A stretch of 64,000 nucleotides of DNA from Terribacillus saccharophilus (GTDB taxonomy: Bacteria > Bacillota > Bacilli > Bacillales > Amphibacillaceae): contig NZ_NPBJ01000005.1 in the NCBI RefSeq assembly GCF_002272075.1, positions 1 through 64,000 of the forward strand, written 5' to 3'. The position numbers and the translations under genes were made by a program. The notes beneath the pieces were generated by a model that worked only from the letters and a program-made list of their open reading frames with translations, was not told the DNA's origin and did no database searches. Positions 9,757 through 18,605 of the stretch are shown piece after piece. Position 1 is the stretch's first letter, and every line of letters starts with the position of its first letter.

Positions 9757-9849
9757 TGGCGGAGGAAGAGGGATTCGAACCCCCGCGAGCCGTTAAGCCC
9801 CTGTCGGTTTTCAAGACCGATCCCTTCAGCCAAACTTGGGTATTCCTCC
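9757..9849 (-). tRNA. tRNA-Ser (TGA)
   Basis: A 93-nt class II tRNA with a long variable arm (GGGGCTTAACGGCTC region), GGAGGAA acceptor stem and encoded CCA. The anticodon loop CTTGAAA gives TGA, reading UCN codons. Size and long variable arm confirm serine. Confidence 0.97.
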
Positions 9850-9874
9850 GCGTTGTCATATAAAATTCTTCAAA

Positions 9875-9951
9875 TGGTGGACCCTGCAGGACTCGAACCT
9901 GCGACCGATCGGTTATGAGCCGATAGCTCTAACCAACTGAGCTAAGGGTCC
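9875..9951 (-). tRNA. tRNA-Ile2 (CAT, lysidine-modified)
   Basis: A 77-nt tRNA with anticodon CAT and encoded CCA. It is not initiator tRNA: its first pair is G-C and it lacks the three G-C anticodon-stem pairs. It is not elongator Met either, since that gene is the separate CAT tRNA at 10057-10133. Its GGACCCT acceptor and CGGCTCATAACCG anticodon arm resemble the B. subtilis AUA-reading tRNA-Ile whose C34 is converted to lysidine by TilS. Automatic annotation often labels it Met. Confidence 0.85.
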
Positions 9952-9965
9952 GGTTATGTTTAAAG

Positions 9966-10039
9966 GGCGATTGATGGGAATCGAACCCACGAATGCCGGA
10001 GCCACAATCCGGTGCGTTAACCACTTCGCCACAACCGCC
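9966..10039 (-). tRNA. tRNA-His (GTG)
   Basis: Cloverleaf with anticodon loop TTGTGGC giving GTG. The genome encodes the extra 5' G(-1) opposite discriminator C, the histidine identity element. CCA is not encoded. Confidence 0.97.
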
Positions 10040-10056
10040 ATGACTTTTAAATTATA

Positions 10057-10133
10057 TGGTAGCGGCGGAGGGGATCGAACCCCCGACCTCACGGGTATGA
10101 ACCGTACGCTCTAGCCAGCTGAGCTACACCGCC
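10057..10133 (-). tRNA. Elongator tRNA-Met (CAT)
   Basis: A 77-nt tRNA with encoded CCA, GGCGGTG acceptor stem and anticodon arm ACGGTTCATACCCGT. The acceptor, D-arm and anticodon arm match B. subtilis elongator methionine tRNA, which separates it from the Ile2 CAT tRNA in the same operon. Confidence 0.93.
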
Positions 10134-10136
10134 ATA

Positions 10137-10211
10137 TGGCTCCACAGGCAGGATTCGAACCTGCGACCGATCGGTTAACAGCCGATAGCTCTACCACTGA
10201 GCTACTGTGGA
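10137..10211 (-). tRNA. tRNA-Asn (GTT)
   Basis: A 75-nt tRNA with TCCACAG acceptor stem, encoded CCA and anticodon loop CTGTTAA giving GTT. First gene of the tRNA operon, about 55 bp downstream of the promoter. Confidence 0.97.
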
Positions 10212-10265
10212 ATAATTTGATAAGTTATGTTTTCGTAACTAAGTTATGTATTAGCGACGTTATAT

Positions 10266-10294
10266 AATTTATCATGCATTCAATAACTTGTCAA
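10266..10294 (-). promoter_or_regulatory. Sigma-A promoter of the tRNA operon
   Basis: A perfect -35 TTGACA (10289-10294) is separated by 17 bp from -10 TAAATT (10266-10271). It lies about 55 bp before tRNA-Asn in the direction of all six tRNAs. Confidence 0.8.
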
Positions 10295-10384
10295 TCGTTT
10301 TTTCATAAGTTTTTATTATGTTTTTTTGTTCTTGTTAACTGACAGGAATACTATAGCATGTCTGTTCATATTTGCGCAAGCAAA

Positions 10385-10414
10385 AAATAAAGACAGGAGA
10401 AATTTCTCCTGTCT
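10385..10414 (-). terminator. Intrinsic terminator of the Na/Pi symporter gene
   Basis: A perfect 24-nt palindrome (10391-10414; arms AGACAGGAGAAA and its complement) is followed by UUUAUUUUUU on the minus strand. The hairpin begins inside the stop codon of the preceding gene, so there is no spacer between coding end and terminator. Confidence 0.9.
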
Positions 10415-12053
10415 ATTCACTCAAGATCAACTGTGCAATATTGACGGCGTGATCTCCGATACGCTCTAAATTACTGATAATATCAACGAATACAATTCCA
10501 GCGGATCCGGCGCATCTCCCTTCATTCAGACGAATAAGATGCGACTTCCGGTAAGCTCGTTCCATCTTATCAATTTTATCTTCCTTCTGAAGAACTGCCA
10601 GTGCGGTTTCGCGATCCTGCTTGTCCAGTGCCTCGAGGGCCTGCTTTACAGTCATAATCGTCAAATCAAACATGTTGTTGAGTTCCTGTTGGGCTTCTTT
10701 CGTCAGCTTGATATTACTCGAAACTTGGAAATCGACAAACTCAACAACGTTCTCAAAATGGTCTCCGATACGCTCGATATCCCGGATTGCATCCAGTAGA
10801 GCTGCGTGCATGGTACTCTCTTCCTCAGATAGCGTATTAGTTGAAATCTTTGAAAGATACTCAGTTATCTCCCTATCCTTCCGATTCACTTCCTTTTCCA
10901 GCTGCATAGCCAAATCAGCGAATTGTCTTTCATGATTATTCGCATATGTACTTGCCTGTTCCAATCCATCTACAGCAAGCCTGCCCATATGTAATACCTC
11001 CAGCTTTGCTTGCTCCAATGCAAGAACCGGAGATTGCTGAATGAATAATGGATCAAGATGGTTGGTCAACGCCATCGGTTTCTCTTCTTCACCAGGTATT
11101 ATTTTCGTAATAAGCCAGACGAACGGAGCGAGTAATGGCAGAACTATTAACGTGTTTGCAAGATTATAGAAGCCATGCGCACTTGCGATTGTCAGCTTAT
11201 CATTGAGTTCGAATGCATGTTGCATCCAAGCCACAATATCAACAAATAGGGGCATAATCAATAAGAAAACGACCATTCCGATCACATTGAACATAACATG
11301 ACTAAGCGCTGCCCGCTTAGCCTGTACAGTGGCTCCAATTGCAGCTAGCATTGCTGTCAGTGTCGTCCCTAAATTATCCCCGAGCAATACCGGCATAGCC
11401 GCATTCAGGTCGATTCCATTCTGCGCATAAAGCTCCTGCAGGATAGCAATTGTTGCGCCACTGCTCTGCACGACAACTGTGGTAAATGTCCCAATTGCAA
11501 CACCTGTTATCGGATTCGAGTGCATACTTGCCGCCAATGACTGGAATGAATTCATGTCGAGGATAGGGTGCAGCCCTTCCCCTATCAGAGTCAGTCCATA
11601 GAAAATACCTCCGGCTCCGAATAACACTTTCCCGACCTGCTGTGTACGCTGATTTACGAAGAAATAGATTAGAAATGCTCCTAGAGCCATGATCGGCAGA
11701 CCGAATTTAATTAAATCAATTCCGATAAAGAATGCCGTCAAAGTCGTCCCGATATTTGCTCCCATAATGACAGAAACCGCCTGTCTTAAAGTGAGATAAC
11801 CAGCATTGACCAGTCCGACGACAAGTATGCTTGTTGCGGTGCTGCTTTGGATAAGAACTGTTACGACAAGACCTGACAGCACACCGACAAGCGGGTGGAC
11901 GGTGAATCTGTGCATAGCAAGCTGCAGCTGTTTGCCGTATGCTCGCTGCAGTCCATCCCCAAGATAACGGATAGAAAAGAGAAACAGGCCCAAACCGCCG
12001 ATAAATTCAAAGATGATAAATTCCCAATTAGACAAAGCAAGCCTTCCTTCCAT
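10413..12053 (-). CDS. Na+/phosphate symporter with C-terminal PhoU-like domain
   Basis: Predicted Na+-coupled phosphate cotransporter of the NptA/YqeW type. The 546-residue protein has two inverted-repeat membrane halves, each with the family QSS signature: QSSTATS near residue 69 and QSSGATI near residue 198. The C-terminal 200 residues are hydrophilic and helical with PhoU-like segments (RDIERIGDHFENV, ISNLERIGDHAVNI). That domain may sense phosphate or metal. An alternative TTG start at codon 7 has a better-placed GGAAGGAAGG site. A candidate Pho box lies upstream. B. subtilis yqeW has this build but sits elsewhere, so no symbol is assigned. Confidence 0.88.
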   Translation of the reverse strand: MEGRLALSNWEFIIFEFIGGLGLFLFSIRYLGDGLQRAYGKQLQLAMHRFTVHPLVGVLSGLVVTVLIQSSTATSILVVGLVNAGYLTLRQAVSVIMGANIGTTLTAFFIGIDLIKFGLPIMALGAFLIYFFVNQRTQQVGKVLFGAGGIFYGLTLIGEGLHPILDMNSFQSLAASMHSNPITGVAIGTFTTVVVQSSGATIAILQELYAQNGIDLNAAMPVLLGDNLGTTLTAMLAAIGATVQAKRAALSHVMFNVIGMVVFLLIMPLFVDIVAWMQHAFELNDKLTIASAHGFYNLANTLIVLPLLAPFVWLITKIIPGEEEKPMALTNHLDPLFIQQSPVLALEQAKLEVLHMGRLAVDGLEQASTYANNHERQFADLAMQLEKEVNRKDREITEYLSKISTNTLSEEESTMHAALLDAIRDIERIGDHFENVVEFVDFQVSSNIKLTKEAQQELNNMFDLTIMTVKQALEALDKQDRETALAVLQKEDKIDKMERAYRKSHLIRLNEGRCAGSAGIVFVDIISNLERIGDHAVNIAQLILSE

Positions 12054-12083
12054 TCTCTGTGATTCCTTCTTAATTATTGAATT

Positions 12084-12123
12084 TGTCAGGGGGCTTGTAA
12101 AGGTCTTGTATGGAAATTTACAA
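12084..12123 (-). promoter_or_regulatory. Candidate Pho box before the Na/Pi symporter
   Basis: Half-site-like hexamers occur at 12118-12123 (TTGTAA), 12107-12112 (CATACA) and 12096-12101 (TTTACA) with 11-bp periodicity. A fourth, CTGACA at 12084-12089, is offset by one base. Only TTTACA is a full match, so PhoP control is a hypothesis; function of the downstream gene makes it attractive. Confidence 0.35.
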
Positions 12124-12149
12124 TTTATTTAGTTGTTTTTGTAAATTAT
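12115..12149 (-). other. AT-rich inverted repeat after the NfeD-like gene
   Basis: Arms of 9 bp (AATTTACAA and its complement) flank about 15 nt just past the stop of the NfeD-like gene. It may act as a weak terminator or as a binding site overlapping the candidate Pho box. There is no clear U-tract. Confidence 0.35.
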
Positions 12150-12787
12150 TTTGAATTCTCTTCTACTTTCTCCACCATAATTCTCGCTCCGCTTACATTC
12201 GTCACTTTAATTTTGCTGCCTCGATCCAGCCACTTTCCATCTGTGATAGCACTCAACTCACGGCCGTCCACCCGGACTGTACCCGATGGGCGCATCGGTG
12301 TTACCGCTTCTCCCTCTTGCCCTACAAGGACAGCGTACGTCTCATTCATTGAGTTATATCCCTTTTCTGAACTGAGTGTATCAAGTAAAGCTATTTTCCC
12401 CCACATATCTCTTTTTGGGAATGCCTTGAGGAAAACGAAGGAACCAACCGCTCCAATGATTACTCCAATAATTGCATAGATACCTGCTGTCCAATTTGGT
12501 GCTGTGAATCCGACTGTTAGCAGCATCGTCAACAACCCGATGACGCTAAGCGTACCGTCATTCAAAAGCTTTCCGTCAATGACGATTAATAGCATTCCGA
12601 TAAAATACAACGGAAGCATGTACCATATTGCAGAAGGATCCAAGTAACTGATAAAGAAAGTACTGATAAAGCCTGCTCCTAATAAAAAGAGGATACCTTT
12701 GGTTTTAACTAAAATTTCACCTATAAGAAACATTGTACCGAGACCAGTCATAAAGACCGGCAGCCAATTATAATCCAGCATGCACAT
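12146..12787 (-). CDS. NfeD-family membrane protein, short form
   Basis: A 213-residue protein with about four to five transmembrane helices in residues 8-125 and a C-terminal soluble domain of about 70 residues. The segment GQEGEAVTPMRPSGTVRVDGRELSAITDG fits the NfeD OB-fold (G-x-A-x-T-x-L/M-R-P-x-G). Such short proteins lack protease activity and usually partner with flotillin-like SPFH proteins to organise membranes; no SPFH gene is adjacent here. The start could be the first ATG or the third codon (MLDYNW), both near AGGAG/AAGGGG sequences. A second NfeD, beside floA, occurs at 39898-40599. Confidence 0.75.
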   Translation of the reverse strand: MCMLDYNWLPVFMTGLGTMFLIGEILVKTKGILFLLGAGFISTFFISYLDPSAIWYMLPLYFIGMLLIVIDGKLLNDGTLSVIGLLTMLLTVGFTAPNWTAGIYAIIGVIIGAVGSFVFLKAFPKRDMWGKIALLDTLSSEKGYNSMNETYAVLVGQEGEAVTPMRPSGTVRVDGRELSAITDGKWLDRGSKIKVTNVSGARIMVEKVEENSK

Positions 12788-12903
12788 ACCCCTTTCTCCT
12801 ACTATCTATATACGAGTTAAGATGCTTTTTGTTTCATCATAAAGGTATTTTCCTTCCTATGCCTAATACTTAACATACACGTAAGAAGAGCGGAGGAGAA
12901 TTT

Positions 12904-13248
12904 ATGTGGAAACGAATCGGTATTTTTCTGTTTTGCTGCGCATTATTTATGAGCATATGGAAAGATCTCACGATAGGCAGCCCGGTACCTGCCACACCGA
13001 CAGAAACGACAACGGAAGAACCAGAAACCGATGAAAAGCAGGAAATGACTCAAGAGACGTTTCAACCCGTGCTTCTGCAGGTAAAACAAGGAGACACACT
13101 ACTTTCTGTAGCAAATGAGTTGAACAATCATGACTTGCGCGTTACGATGGAACAGGTGATCGTGGATTTCGAGGAATTGAATCCCGGGAAGGATCCCTAT
13201 GCACTGGATGCAGGATCCGCCTATTATTTCCCCCATTATCCTAGATGA
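12904..13248 (+). CDS. yqfZ: LysM-domain protein YqfZ
   Basis: A 114-residue protein with an N-terminal hydrophobic segment (residues 5-22, signal anchor), a Thr/Glu/Pro-rich linker (31-52) and a LysM-like module (about 57-111, VKQGDTLLSVANELN...). The LysM fold binds glycan strands, so the product is probably an exported cell-wall-associated protein. Position directly upstream of ispG, in the same direction, matches B. subtilis yqfZ. GGAGGAG lies 6-7 nt before the ATG. Biological role is not established. Confidence 0.8.
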   Translation: MWKRIGIFLFCCALFMSIWKDLTIGSPVPATPTETTTEEPETDEKQEMTQETFQPVLLQVKQGDTLLSVANELNNHDLRVTMEQVIVDFEELNPGKDPYALDAGSAYYFPHYPR

Positions 13249-13364
13249 AGATTTTATTAAAGTTGAGCCTAGTTACTTCTAATTTAGCAGTATTAGCATT
13301 ATAATGGGAAAATATAAGGATATATCCCTGTTTTCCTCGCGATAATCAAAGGAGCGATATATAA

Positions 13365-14477
13365 ATGGCATTAATACACAGACAAGATACCCGTCAGGTC
13401 AATGTTGGTAATATTACGATCGGCGGTAAAAACGAAGTTGTCATCCAATCTATGACAACAACAAAAACGCATGATGTGGAAGCTACTGTAGCGGAAATAC
13501 TGCGTCTTGAGGAAGCTGGCTGCCAAGTAGTAAGGGTAGCATGTCCTGATCAGCGTGCAGCTGAAGCGATTCCTGAAATCAAGAAACGCATAAATATCCC
13601 ACTAGTTGTAGATATTCATTTCAACTATAAATTGGCTCTCAAAGCAATCGAGGGCGGAGCGGACAAAATCCGGATCAACCCAGGTAACATCGGGAAGCGA
13701 GAGAAAGTCGAAGCTGTCGTAAACGCAGCTAAAGCAAAAGGTATTCCGATTCGAATTGGTGTTAACGCCGGTTCACTGGAGCGTCATATTCTAGAGAAAT
13801 ATGGCTACCCTACTGCAGATGGTATGGTAGAAAGTGCATTGCATCACATCAAAATACTCGAGGAGCTTGATTTCCATGATATCATCGTTTCTCTGAAGGC
13901 ATCCGATGTATCATTGGCTATTGAAGCATATGAAAAAGCGGCAGAGGTAATTCCTTATCCGCTGCACCTAGGTATTACAGAATCCGGTACACTATTTGCC
14001 GGTACGGTGAAAAGTGCTGCTGGTTTAGGAGCTATCTTGAGTAAAGGTATCGGAAGTACGATGCGTATCTCCCTAAGTGCAGATCCAGTTGAGGAAGTTA
14101 AAGTAGCTCGTGAGCTACTCAAGATATTCAATTTATCCTCCAACGCTGCTACACTGATTTCCTGCCCTACATGCGGACGTATTGAAATCGACTTAATCAG
14201 TATTGCAAATGAAGTCGAAGAGTACATCAGCACAATTAAAGCACCTATTAAGGTAGCAGTACTCGGATGTGCGGTAAACGGCCCTGGTGAGGCACGTGAA
14301 GCGGATATCGGTATCGCTGGTGCTCGCGGAGAGGGTCTGCTGTTCCGCCACGGCGAAATCATCCGTAAAGTCCCTGAGGAAACAATGGTAGACGAATTGA
14401 AAATCGAAATCGATAAGCTTGCCGAAGAATATTTTGCTGAACAAGCAGCAAAAGAAAAAGAAGCAGCTGAAGCATAA
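13365..14477 (+). CDS. ispG: 4-hydroxy-3-methylbut-2-enyl diphosphate synthase
   Basis: Cytosolic iron-sulfur enzyme of the MEP isoprenoid pathway that reduces methylerythritol cyclodiphosphate to HMBPP, the substrate of IspH encoded 3.2 kb away. The 370 residues form a TIM barrel ([17 protein letters not shown] at the start) followed by the cluster domain. The [4Fe-4S] cysteines are Cys267 and Cys270 (CPTCGR) and Cys302 ([10 protein letters not shown]), with a conserved glutamate nearby. The Gram-positive short form lacks the plant/chlamydial insert. A -10-like TATAAT at 13300-13305 lies upstream, and the gene ends in a strong bidirectional terminator. Confidence 0.98.
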   Translation: MALIHRQDTRQVNVGNITIGGKNEVVIQSMTTTKTHDVEATVAEILRLEEAGCQVVRVACPDQRAAEAIPEIKKRINIPLVVDIHFNYKLALKAIEGGADKIRINPGNIGKREKVEAVVNAAKAKGIPIRIGVNAGSLERHILEKYGYPTADGMVESALHHIKILEELDFHDIIVSLKASDVSLAIEAYEKAAEVIPYPLHLGITESGTLFAGTVKSAAGLGAILSKGIGSTMRISLSADPVEEVKVARELLKIFNLSSNAATLISCPTCGRIEIDLISIANEVEEYISTIKAPIKVAVLGCAVNGPGEAREADIGIAGARGEGLLFRHGEIIRKVPEETMVDELKIEIDKLAEEYFAEQAAKEKEAAEA

Positions 14478-14511
14478 AAAAAGCTGACTCCAGACGGAGT
14501 CAGCTTTTTTT
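14475..14511. terminator. Bidirectional terminator between ispG and yqfX
   Basis: A 9-bp perfect GC-containing stem (14483-14491 with 14496-14504) and 4-nt loop is flanked by A-runs on the left and T-runs on the right. It can stop transcription from both convergent genes. Confidence 0.92.
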
Positions 14512-14833
14512 ATACGTATGGTGCTGTGAATAGAGAAATGACAATTGCTACTATACTTATGACTAAGGCGATATTCCCTAATACATTTGCGCCTCTTCTC
14601 TTTGCGAGTACGCCGAAGACAATACCAGCTGCCCCGACAAGGATCGGTGCAAAAAAGAAAGATGCAACAGATAAGATCAAGGCAATATAGCCAAACATTT
14701 TTCCAGAATCAGTCGTTTGCTGTCCGCCTTCTTTTTCAGAACGTCGATAACGGTCTTCAGCAGGAGAAATCTCCGCTGCCGTCTCTACATCACGTTTTGT
14801 TTTTACATCTTGATCAAATTGTTCCTTATCCAT
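14510..14833 (-). CDS. yqfX: Small DUF4190-type membrane protein (YqfX-like)
   Basis: A 107-residue protein with a charged N-terminal half (residues 1-43, DKEQFDQDVKTKRDVET) and two hydrophobic helices (about 46-75 and 83-104) joined by a basic turn AKRRGAN. This helix-turn-helix membrane hairpin is the DUF4190 pattern. It faces ispG convergently, as yqfX does in B. subtilis, which supports the symbol. Function is unknown. An AAGGAGG site precedes the ATG. Confidence 0.72.
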   Translation of the reverse strand: MDKEQFDQDVKTKRDVETAAEISPAEDRYRRSEKEGGQQTTDSGKMFGYIALILSVASFFFAPILVGAAGIVFGVLAKRRGANVLGNIALVISIVAIVISLFTAPYV

Positions 14834-14948
14834 GTGATACCTCCTTATCTGGGGTAAGGTATGGTTCTAGTTTGTGTGGATTGAGCATAAACTTACCAGG
14901 TAGATAAAGGAATTAGCACGCTACATTCCATAGAGCTGGAGGTTTCAA

Positions 14949-15224
14949 ATGAATTTCATCGTTCATAAACTTGTGCTGAATAAGCTGCGTAATCTAACCG
15001 TTGATGAGATCCTGGAGCATAGCCAAGAATATCAAGTTCCTCTTTCACCCCTGCAGGCATCCCAGATTGTCCAATTTCTGCGTCAGAACAGGTTAGATCC
15101 GTTTAAAGAAGATGATCGGCTGCAGATGCTGAAAGCTCTCGCACAGATTACAGACACACAAACCGCTCAAAAAACCCATCAAATTTTTCTGCAGCTAGCA
15201 AAAGAACACGGCATCAAATTGTAG
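14949..15224 (+). CDS. yqfT: DUF2624 protein YqfT
   Basis: A 91-residue soluble, mostly helical protein (MNFIVHKLVLNKL...). Sequence style and position beside nfo match B. subtilis YqfT of the DUF2624 family. No catalytic motif is visible and no function is known. TGGAGG lies about 6 nt before the ATG. It converges on nfo through a shared hairpin. Confidence 0.78.
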   Translation: MNFIVHKLVLNKLRNLTVDEILEHSQEYQVPLSPLQASQIVQFLRQNRLDPFKEDDRLQMLKALAQITDTQTAQKTHQIFLQLAKEHGIKL

Positions 15225-15226
15225 AA

Positions 15227-15263
15227 AAATACCCCGAGGCAGGTGTGCTGCTTCGGGGTATTT
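15227..15263. terminator. Bidirectional terminator between yqfT and nfo
   Basis: A 16-bp stem with a single G-U pair (15227-15242 with 15248-15263) encloses a GTGTG loop. It has five U on the minus side and a weaker tail on the plus side. It serves the two convergent genes. Confidence 0.88.
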
Positions 15264-15265
15264 CA

Positions 15266-16153
15266 TTAAGCCAGGATATTTTCTTTTAAATTCGGGTTGA
15301 AGCTGTTGTTCATGAGCATATCAATTTCATGCGCATATGGTGCTTTTTTGTTCTTTTTATCTTCACCAACGAATGGTGTCTCCAAAATTTTTGGCAGCTG
15401 CTGCAGCTGGTCGTGATGAACGATATACCGTAGAGCATCGTAGCCGATATGACCGAATCCGATATTCTCATGTCGGTCTTTTCTTGCTCCGCGTTCATTT
15501 TTACTGTCGTTGACATGGAGTACCTTCAGTCTGTCTAGACCGATCACTCTGTCGAATTGATCCAATACACCATCAAAGTCGTTCACGATATCATAACCTG
15601 CATCATGCGTATGGCAAGTATCGAAGCAGATGGAAAGCTTGTCATTATGTGTGACACCATCTATGATACGCGCCAGTTCCTCGAAGTTCGATCCTACCTC
15701 AGATCCTTTCCCAGCCATTGTTTCCAAGGCAATCTGAACATTCTGGTCCTTCACCAGTACTTCATTCAAACCCTCAATGATCTTTTGGATACCCGCAGCG
15801 ACTCCTTCGCCTACATGCGCACCTGGGTGCAGCACTATCTGCTTCGCTCCAATAGCTTCTGTTCGCTCAATCTCACTGCGAAGGAAGTTCACACCCAATT
15901 CGAATGTCTCCGGCTTAATTGAGTTGCCGACATTAATGATATAAGGAGCATGTACAATAATATCAGTGATACCATTGCTTTTCATATGCGCTCGGCCAGC
16001 TTCAATGTTCAGCTCCTCAATCGCCTTTCTTCTTGTGTTCTGTGGTGCTCCTGTGTAAATCATCATAGCGTTGGCGCCATAGGAATAGGCTTCTTCACTT
16101 GATCCCAAGAGCATTTTCTTACCGCTCATACTAACATGTGATCCGATTATCAT
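15266..16153 (-). CDS. nfo: Endonuclease IV (AP endonuclease)
   Basis: Zinc-dependent apurinic/apyrimidinic endonuclease of base-excision repair; in Bacillus it protects spores and stationary cells. The 295-residue TIM barrel shows family segments GSHVSMSG (4-11), [54 protein letters not shown] and [11 protein letters not shown], which supply the His/Glu/Asp ligands of the trinuclear zinc site. Length is standard. It follows cshB by 15 bp, so the two are probably one transcript. Alternative symbol in B. subtilis: yqfS. Confidence 0.96.
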   Translation of the reverse strand: MIIGSHVSMSGKKMLLGSSEEAYSYGANAMMIYTGAPQNTRRKAIEELNIEAGRAHMKSNGITDIIVHAPYIINVGNSIKPETFELGVNFLRSEIERTEAIGAKQIVLHPGAHVGEGVAAGIQKIIEGLNEVLVKDQNVQIALETMAGKGSEVGSNFEELARIIDGVTHNDKLSICFDTCHTHDAGYDIVNDFDGVLDQFDRVIGLDRLKVLHVNDSKNERGARKDRHENIGFGHIGYDALRYIVHHDQLQQLPKILETPFVGEDKKNKKAPYAHEIDMLMNNSFNPNLKENILA

Positions 16154-16168
16154 AAATCCATTTTCTCC

Positions 16169-17482
16169 TTACTTTCGCTTACGATCTTGTCGGTCCAGCT
16201 TCTTCTTGATTTTATTTTTCTCATACTGCATTTTACGCTTGTAGCCTGGTTTTACTTTCTTCGGTTTACGTACCTGGTTCCAAGCTTGAGATTCATTATT
16301 AGATTCAGTTTTCTTTCGTGTAACCCTTTCGTTCCAGGCTTTCAGTTCTTTCCATTCTCCATTAGCAATGTCATAAGTTGTGAATTCGAGACCTTTTTTA
16401 TCCAGTTTCTGAATCAGTTCTAAGTCATGATCGCTGTAAAGGCTGATTGCAGTTCCTTCCATACCAGCACGTGCAGTTCTTCCAACACGGTGTACATAGA
16501 ATGCTTCTTCTTTCGGAAGCTGAGCGTTAATAACGTGGCTGACTCCTTTGATGTCGATACCGCGCGCTGCCAAATCTGTCGCAACAAGATACTGGAAACG
16601 CAGTTCCTGAATATCTCGAAGCACACGTTTTCTCTCTCTTGGTGTAAGTCCGCCGTGCAAAAGACCTACCTGTAATCCTTTATCAGTCAGTTCGGCTGCA
16701 AGGACATTGGCTGCGTCCTTTCCATTCACGAAGATGATGGCCATATATGGCTGGATGACACTTGCTATTTTCATAATCGTCTCTGCTTCATCACGGTGCC
16801 GCATCGGAACTAAACGATGCTCCATCGTTTCCGGAGATAAATGACCTCCGATTTCAAAGTGCTTCGGATTGTTCAAATACTTTTTCAAGAACGGCTGCAA
16901 ACGCTCAGGTATTGTCGCAGAGAAAACGAGCAGCTGTACATCCTGACGCATCCGCGTCAAAATCTGGTCTACTTCTTTAATAAAGCCTAAATCCAGCATC
17001 AAATCTGCTTCATCAAGGACGAAGCTGGTAGCTGGATATAGATCTAGCGCCTGTTCCTCCATAAGATCCAGAATTCTTCCTGGTGTACCAATGATGATCT
17101 GCGGCTGTGTTTTTAACTTCTCAATTGATCTTTTCTTGTCTGTTCCGCCAATGAAAAGCTTTGCATGCCAATCATTCTCTTTACCGGCAAGCTTAATGAA
17201 ATGACGGGCTTCGTCGTAAATCTGGATAGCAAGCTCACGTGTCGGTGCTGTGACAACGAATTGCGCATTTCGCTCGTCTTCCTTCAATTTACTGAACAAT
17301 GGAATCAAATAGGAATGTGTCTTACCAGATCCGGTATGGGATTGGCCGATAACACTTTCACCCCGCAGAACTGCCGGGATGACTTTTTCCTGGATTGGTG
17401 TTGGGTTTGCAAAGCCTAGTTTATCAATCGCTTCGTTGACAGTTGGCTGAAGCGCGTATTGTTTAAATTGATGATTTTTCAT
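16169..17482 (-). CDS. cshB: DEAD-box RNA helicase CshB
   Basis: ATP-dependent RNA helicase linked in B. subtilis to cold shock and ribosome biogenesis. Q motif occurs near residues 10-31, motif I HTGSGKT at 49-55, then PTREL, TPGR, the DEAD box (VLDEADLMLDLGF), SAT, ATDLAARGID and HRVGRTARAG. After the RecA2 domain a basic tail of about 45 residues (KPKKVKPGYKRKMQY...) likely binds RNA. The order ispH-cshB-nfo places it as yqfR/cshB rather than cshA. It is divergent from ispH over a 174-bp intergenic region. Confidence 0.93.
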   Translation of the reverse strand: MKNHQFKQYALQPTVNEAIDKLGFANPTPIQEKVIPAVLRGESVIGQSHTGSGKTHSYLIPLFSKLKEDERNAQFVVTAPTRELAIQIYDEARHFIKLAGKENDWHAKLFIGGTDKKRSIEKLKTQPQIIIGTPGRILDLMEEQALDLYPATSFVLDEADLMLDLGFIKEVDQILTRMRQDVQLLVFSATIPERLQPFLKKYLNNPKHFEIGGHLSPETMEHRLVPMRHRDEAETIMKIASVIQPYMAIIFVNGKDAANVLAAELTDKGLQVGLLHGGLTPRERKRVLRDIQELRFQYLVATDLAARGIDIKGVSHVINAQLPKEEAFYVHRVGRTARAGMEGTAISLYSDHDLELIQKLDKKGLEFTTYDIANGEWKELKAWNERVTRKKTESNNESQAWNQVRKPKKVKPGYKRKMQYEKNKIKKKLDRQDRKRK

Positions 17483-17571
17483 GTGTAACTCCTTTTGGTC
17501 ATTCTCTTACTTTTATATTATAGAGGACTTTGTTATATTTTGCACGATTACACGAGGATAATAAACAATCT

Positions 17572-17600
17572 TTGTCATATTCCTTATTAGCCTTTATAAT
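17572..17600 (+). promoter_or_regulatory. Sigma-A promoter of ispH
   Basis: TTGTCA (17572-17577) and a perfect TATAAT (17595-17600) are separated by 17 bp. They lie about 57 bp before the ispH start. Confidence 0.85.
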
Positions 17601-17656
17601 GGAGAAGACCCAGAAATAGATGTCCCGTGTAAACGGAGAAGGGGGAAACACAGCGA

Positions 17657-18604
17657 ATGAACGTAATTAAAATAGCGCCACGAGGTTATTGCTACGGTGT
17701 GGTAGATGCCATGGTGATTGCGCAGAATGCCGTGCGGGATGAGAATCTTCCCCGGCCGATTTATATTCTTGGCATGATCGTGCATAATGCCCACGTAACC
17801 AATGCATTTGAAACAGAAGGTGTCATCACACTCGATGGTTCAGACCGAATGGAGCTTTTGGAACAAATAGACAGCGGTACCGTTGTATTCACTGCTCATG
17901 GTGTATCTCCTGAAGTGAAACAGCGTGCACATGATAAAGGGCTGACTGTCCTGGATGCTACTTGCCCGGATGTAACTCGTACACACGACCTTATCCGTGA
18001 AAAGGTAGCTGAAGGCTATGAAGTAGTTTATATCGGTAAAAAAGGGCATCCAGAGCCAGAAGGCGCAATAGGCGTCGCTCCCGGAAAGGTACATCTTGTC
18101 CAAACAGAAGAAGATGTGCTAGGGCTTGAATTGGATGCTCAAAAGCTGATCGTAACCAACCAGACAACAATGAGTCAATGGGACGTTTACGATGTAATGC
18201 AGCTCGTGAAAGAGAAATTCCCACAAACTGAAATGATTCAGGAAATCTGCATGGCGACACAAGTGCGTCAAGAAGCAGTTGCCGAACAGGCCAAAGATGC
18301 TGATCTGACATTAGTTGTCGGTGATCCGCGAAGCAACAACTCTAATCGACTCGCACAGGTATCTCAAGAGATTGCCGGTACGACAGCATACCGTATCGAA
18401 GATCTTTCCCAGTTGAAGCTTGAATGGCTGGAAGGGGTAGAGACAGTTGCTATTACTGCTGGTGCCTCCACTCCTACCCCTGTGACGAAGGAAGTTATTA
18501 GCTTTATTGAGAAATTCGATCCAGCGAAACTGGAAGATGTGAAGCTGGAATTCAATGTTGATCCGAAGAAGATTCTTCCGAAAGTCAAAGTTAAAAAAGC
18601 GTAA
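17657..18604 (+). CDS. ispH: 4-hydroxy-3-methylbut-2-enyl diphosphate reductase
   Basis: Last enzyme of the MEP pathway, reducing HMBPP to isopentenyl and dimethylallyl diphosphate with a [4Fe-4S] cluster. The 315 residues contain the three cluster cysteines Cys12 (RGYCYGV), Cys103 (DATCPDV) and Cys198 ([10 protein letters not shown]). They also contain the substrate-site histidines in IVHNAHV and FTAHGVSP and the TNQTTMS and [10 protein letters not shown] segments. A good sigma-A promoter precedes it and a hairpin terminator follows, so it is monocistronic. B. subtilis yqfQ, normally near here, is absent. Confidence 0.98.
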   Translation: MNVIKIAPRGYCYGVVDAMVIAQNAVRDENLPRPIYILGMIVHNAHVTNAFETEGVITLDGSDRMELLEQIDSGTVVFTAHGVSPEVKQRAHDKGLTVLDATCPDVTRTHDLIREKVAEGYEVVYIGKKGHPEPEGAIGVAPGKVHLVQTEEDVLGLELDAQKLIVTNQTTMSQWDVYDVMQLVKEKFPQTEMIQEICMATQVRQEAVAEQAKDADLTLVVGDPRSNNSNRLAQVSQEIAGTTAYRIEDLSQLKLEWLEGVETVAITAGASTPTPVTKEVISFIEKFDPAKLEDVKLEFNVDPKKILPKVKVKKA

Positions 18605-18605
18605 G

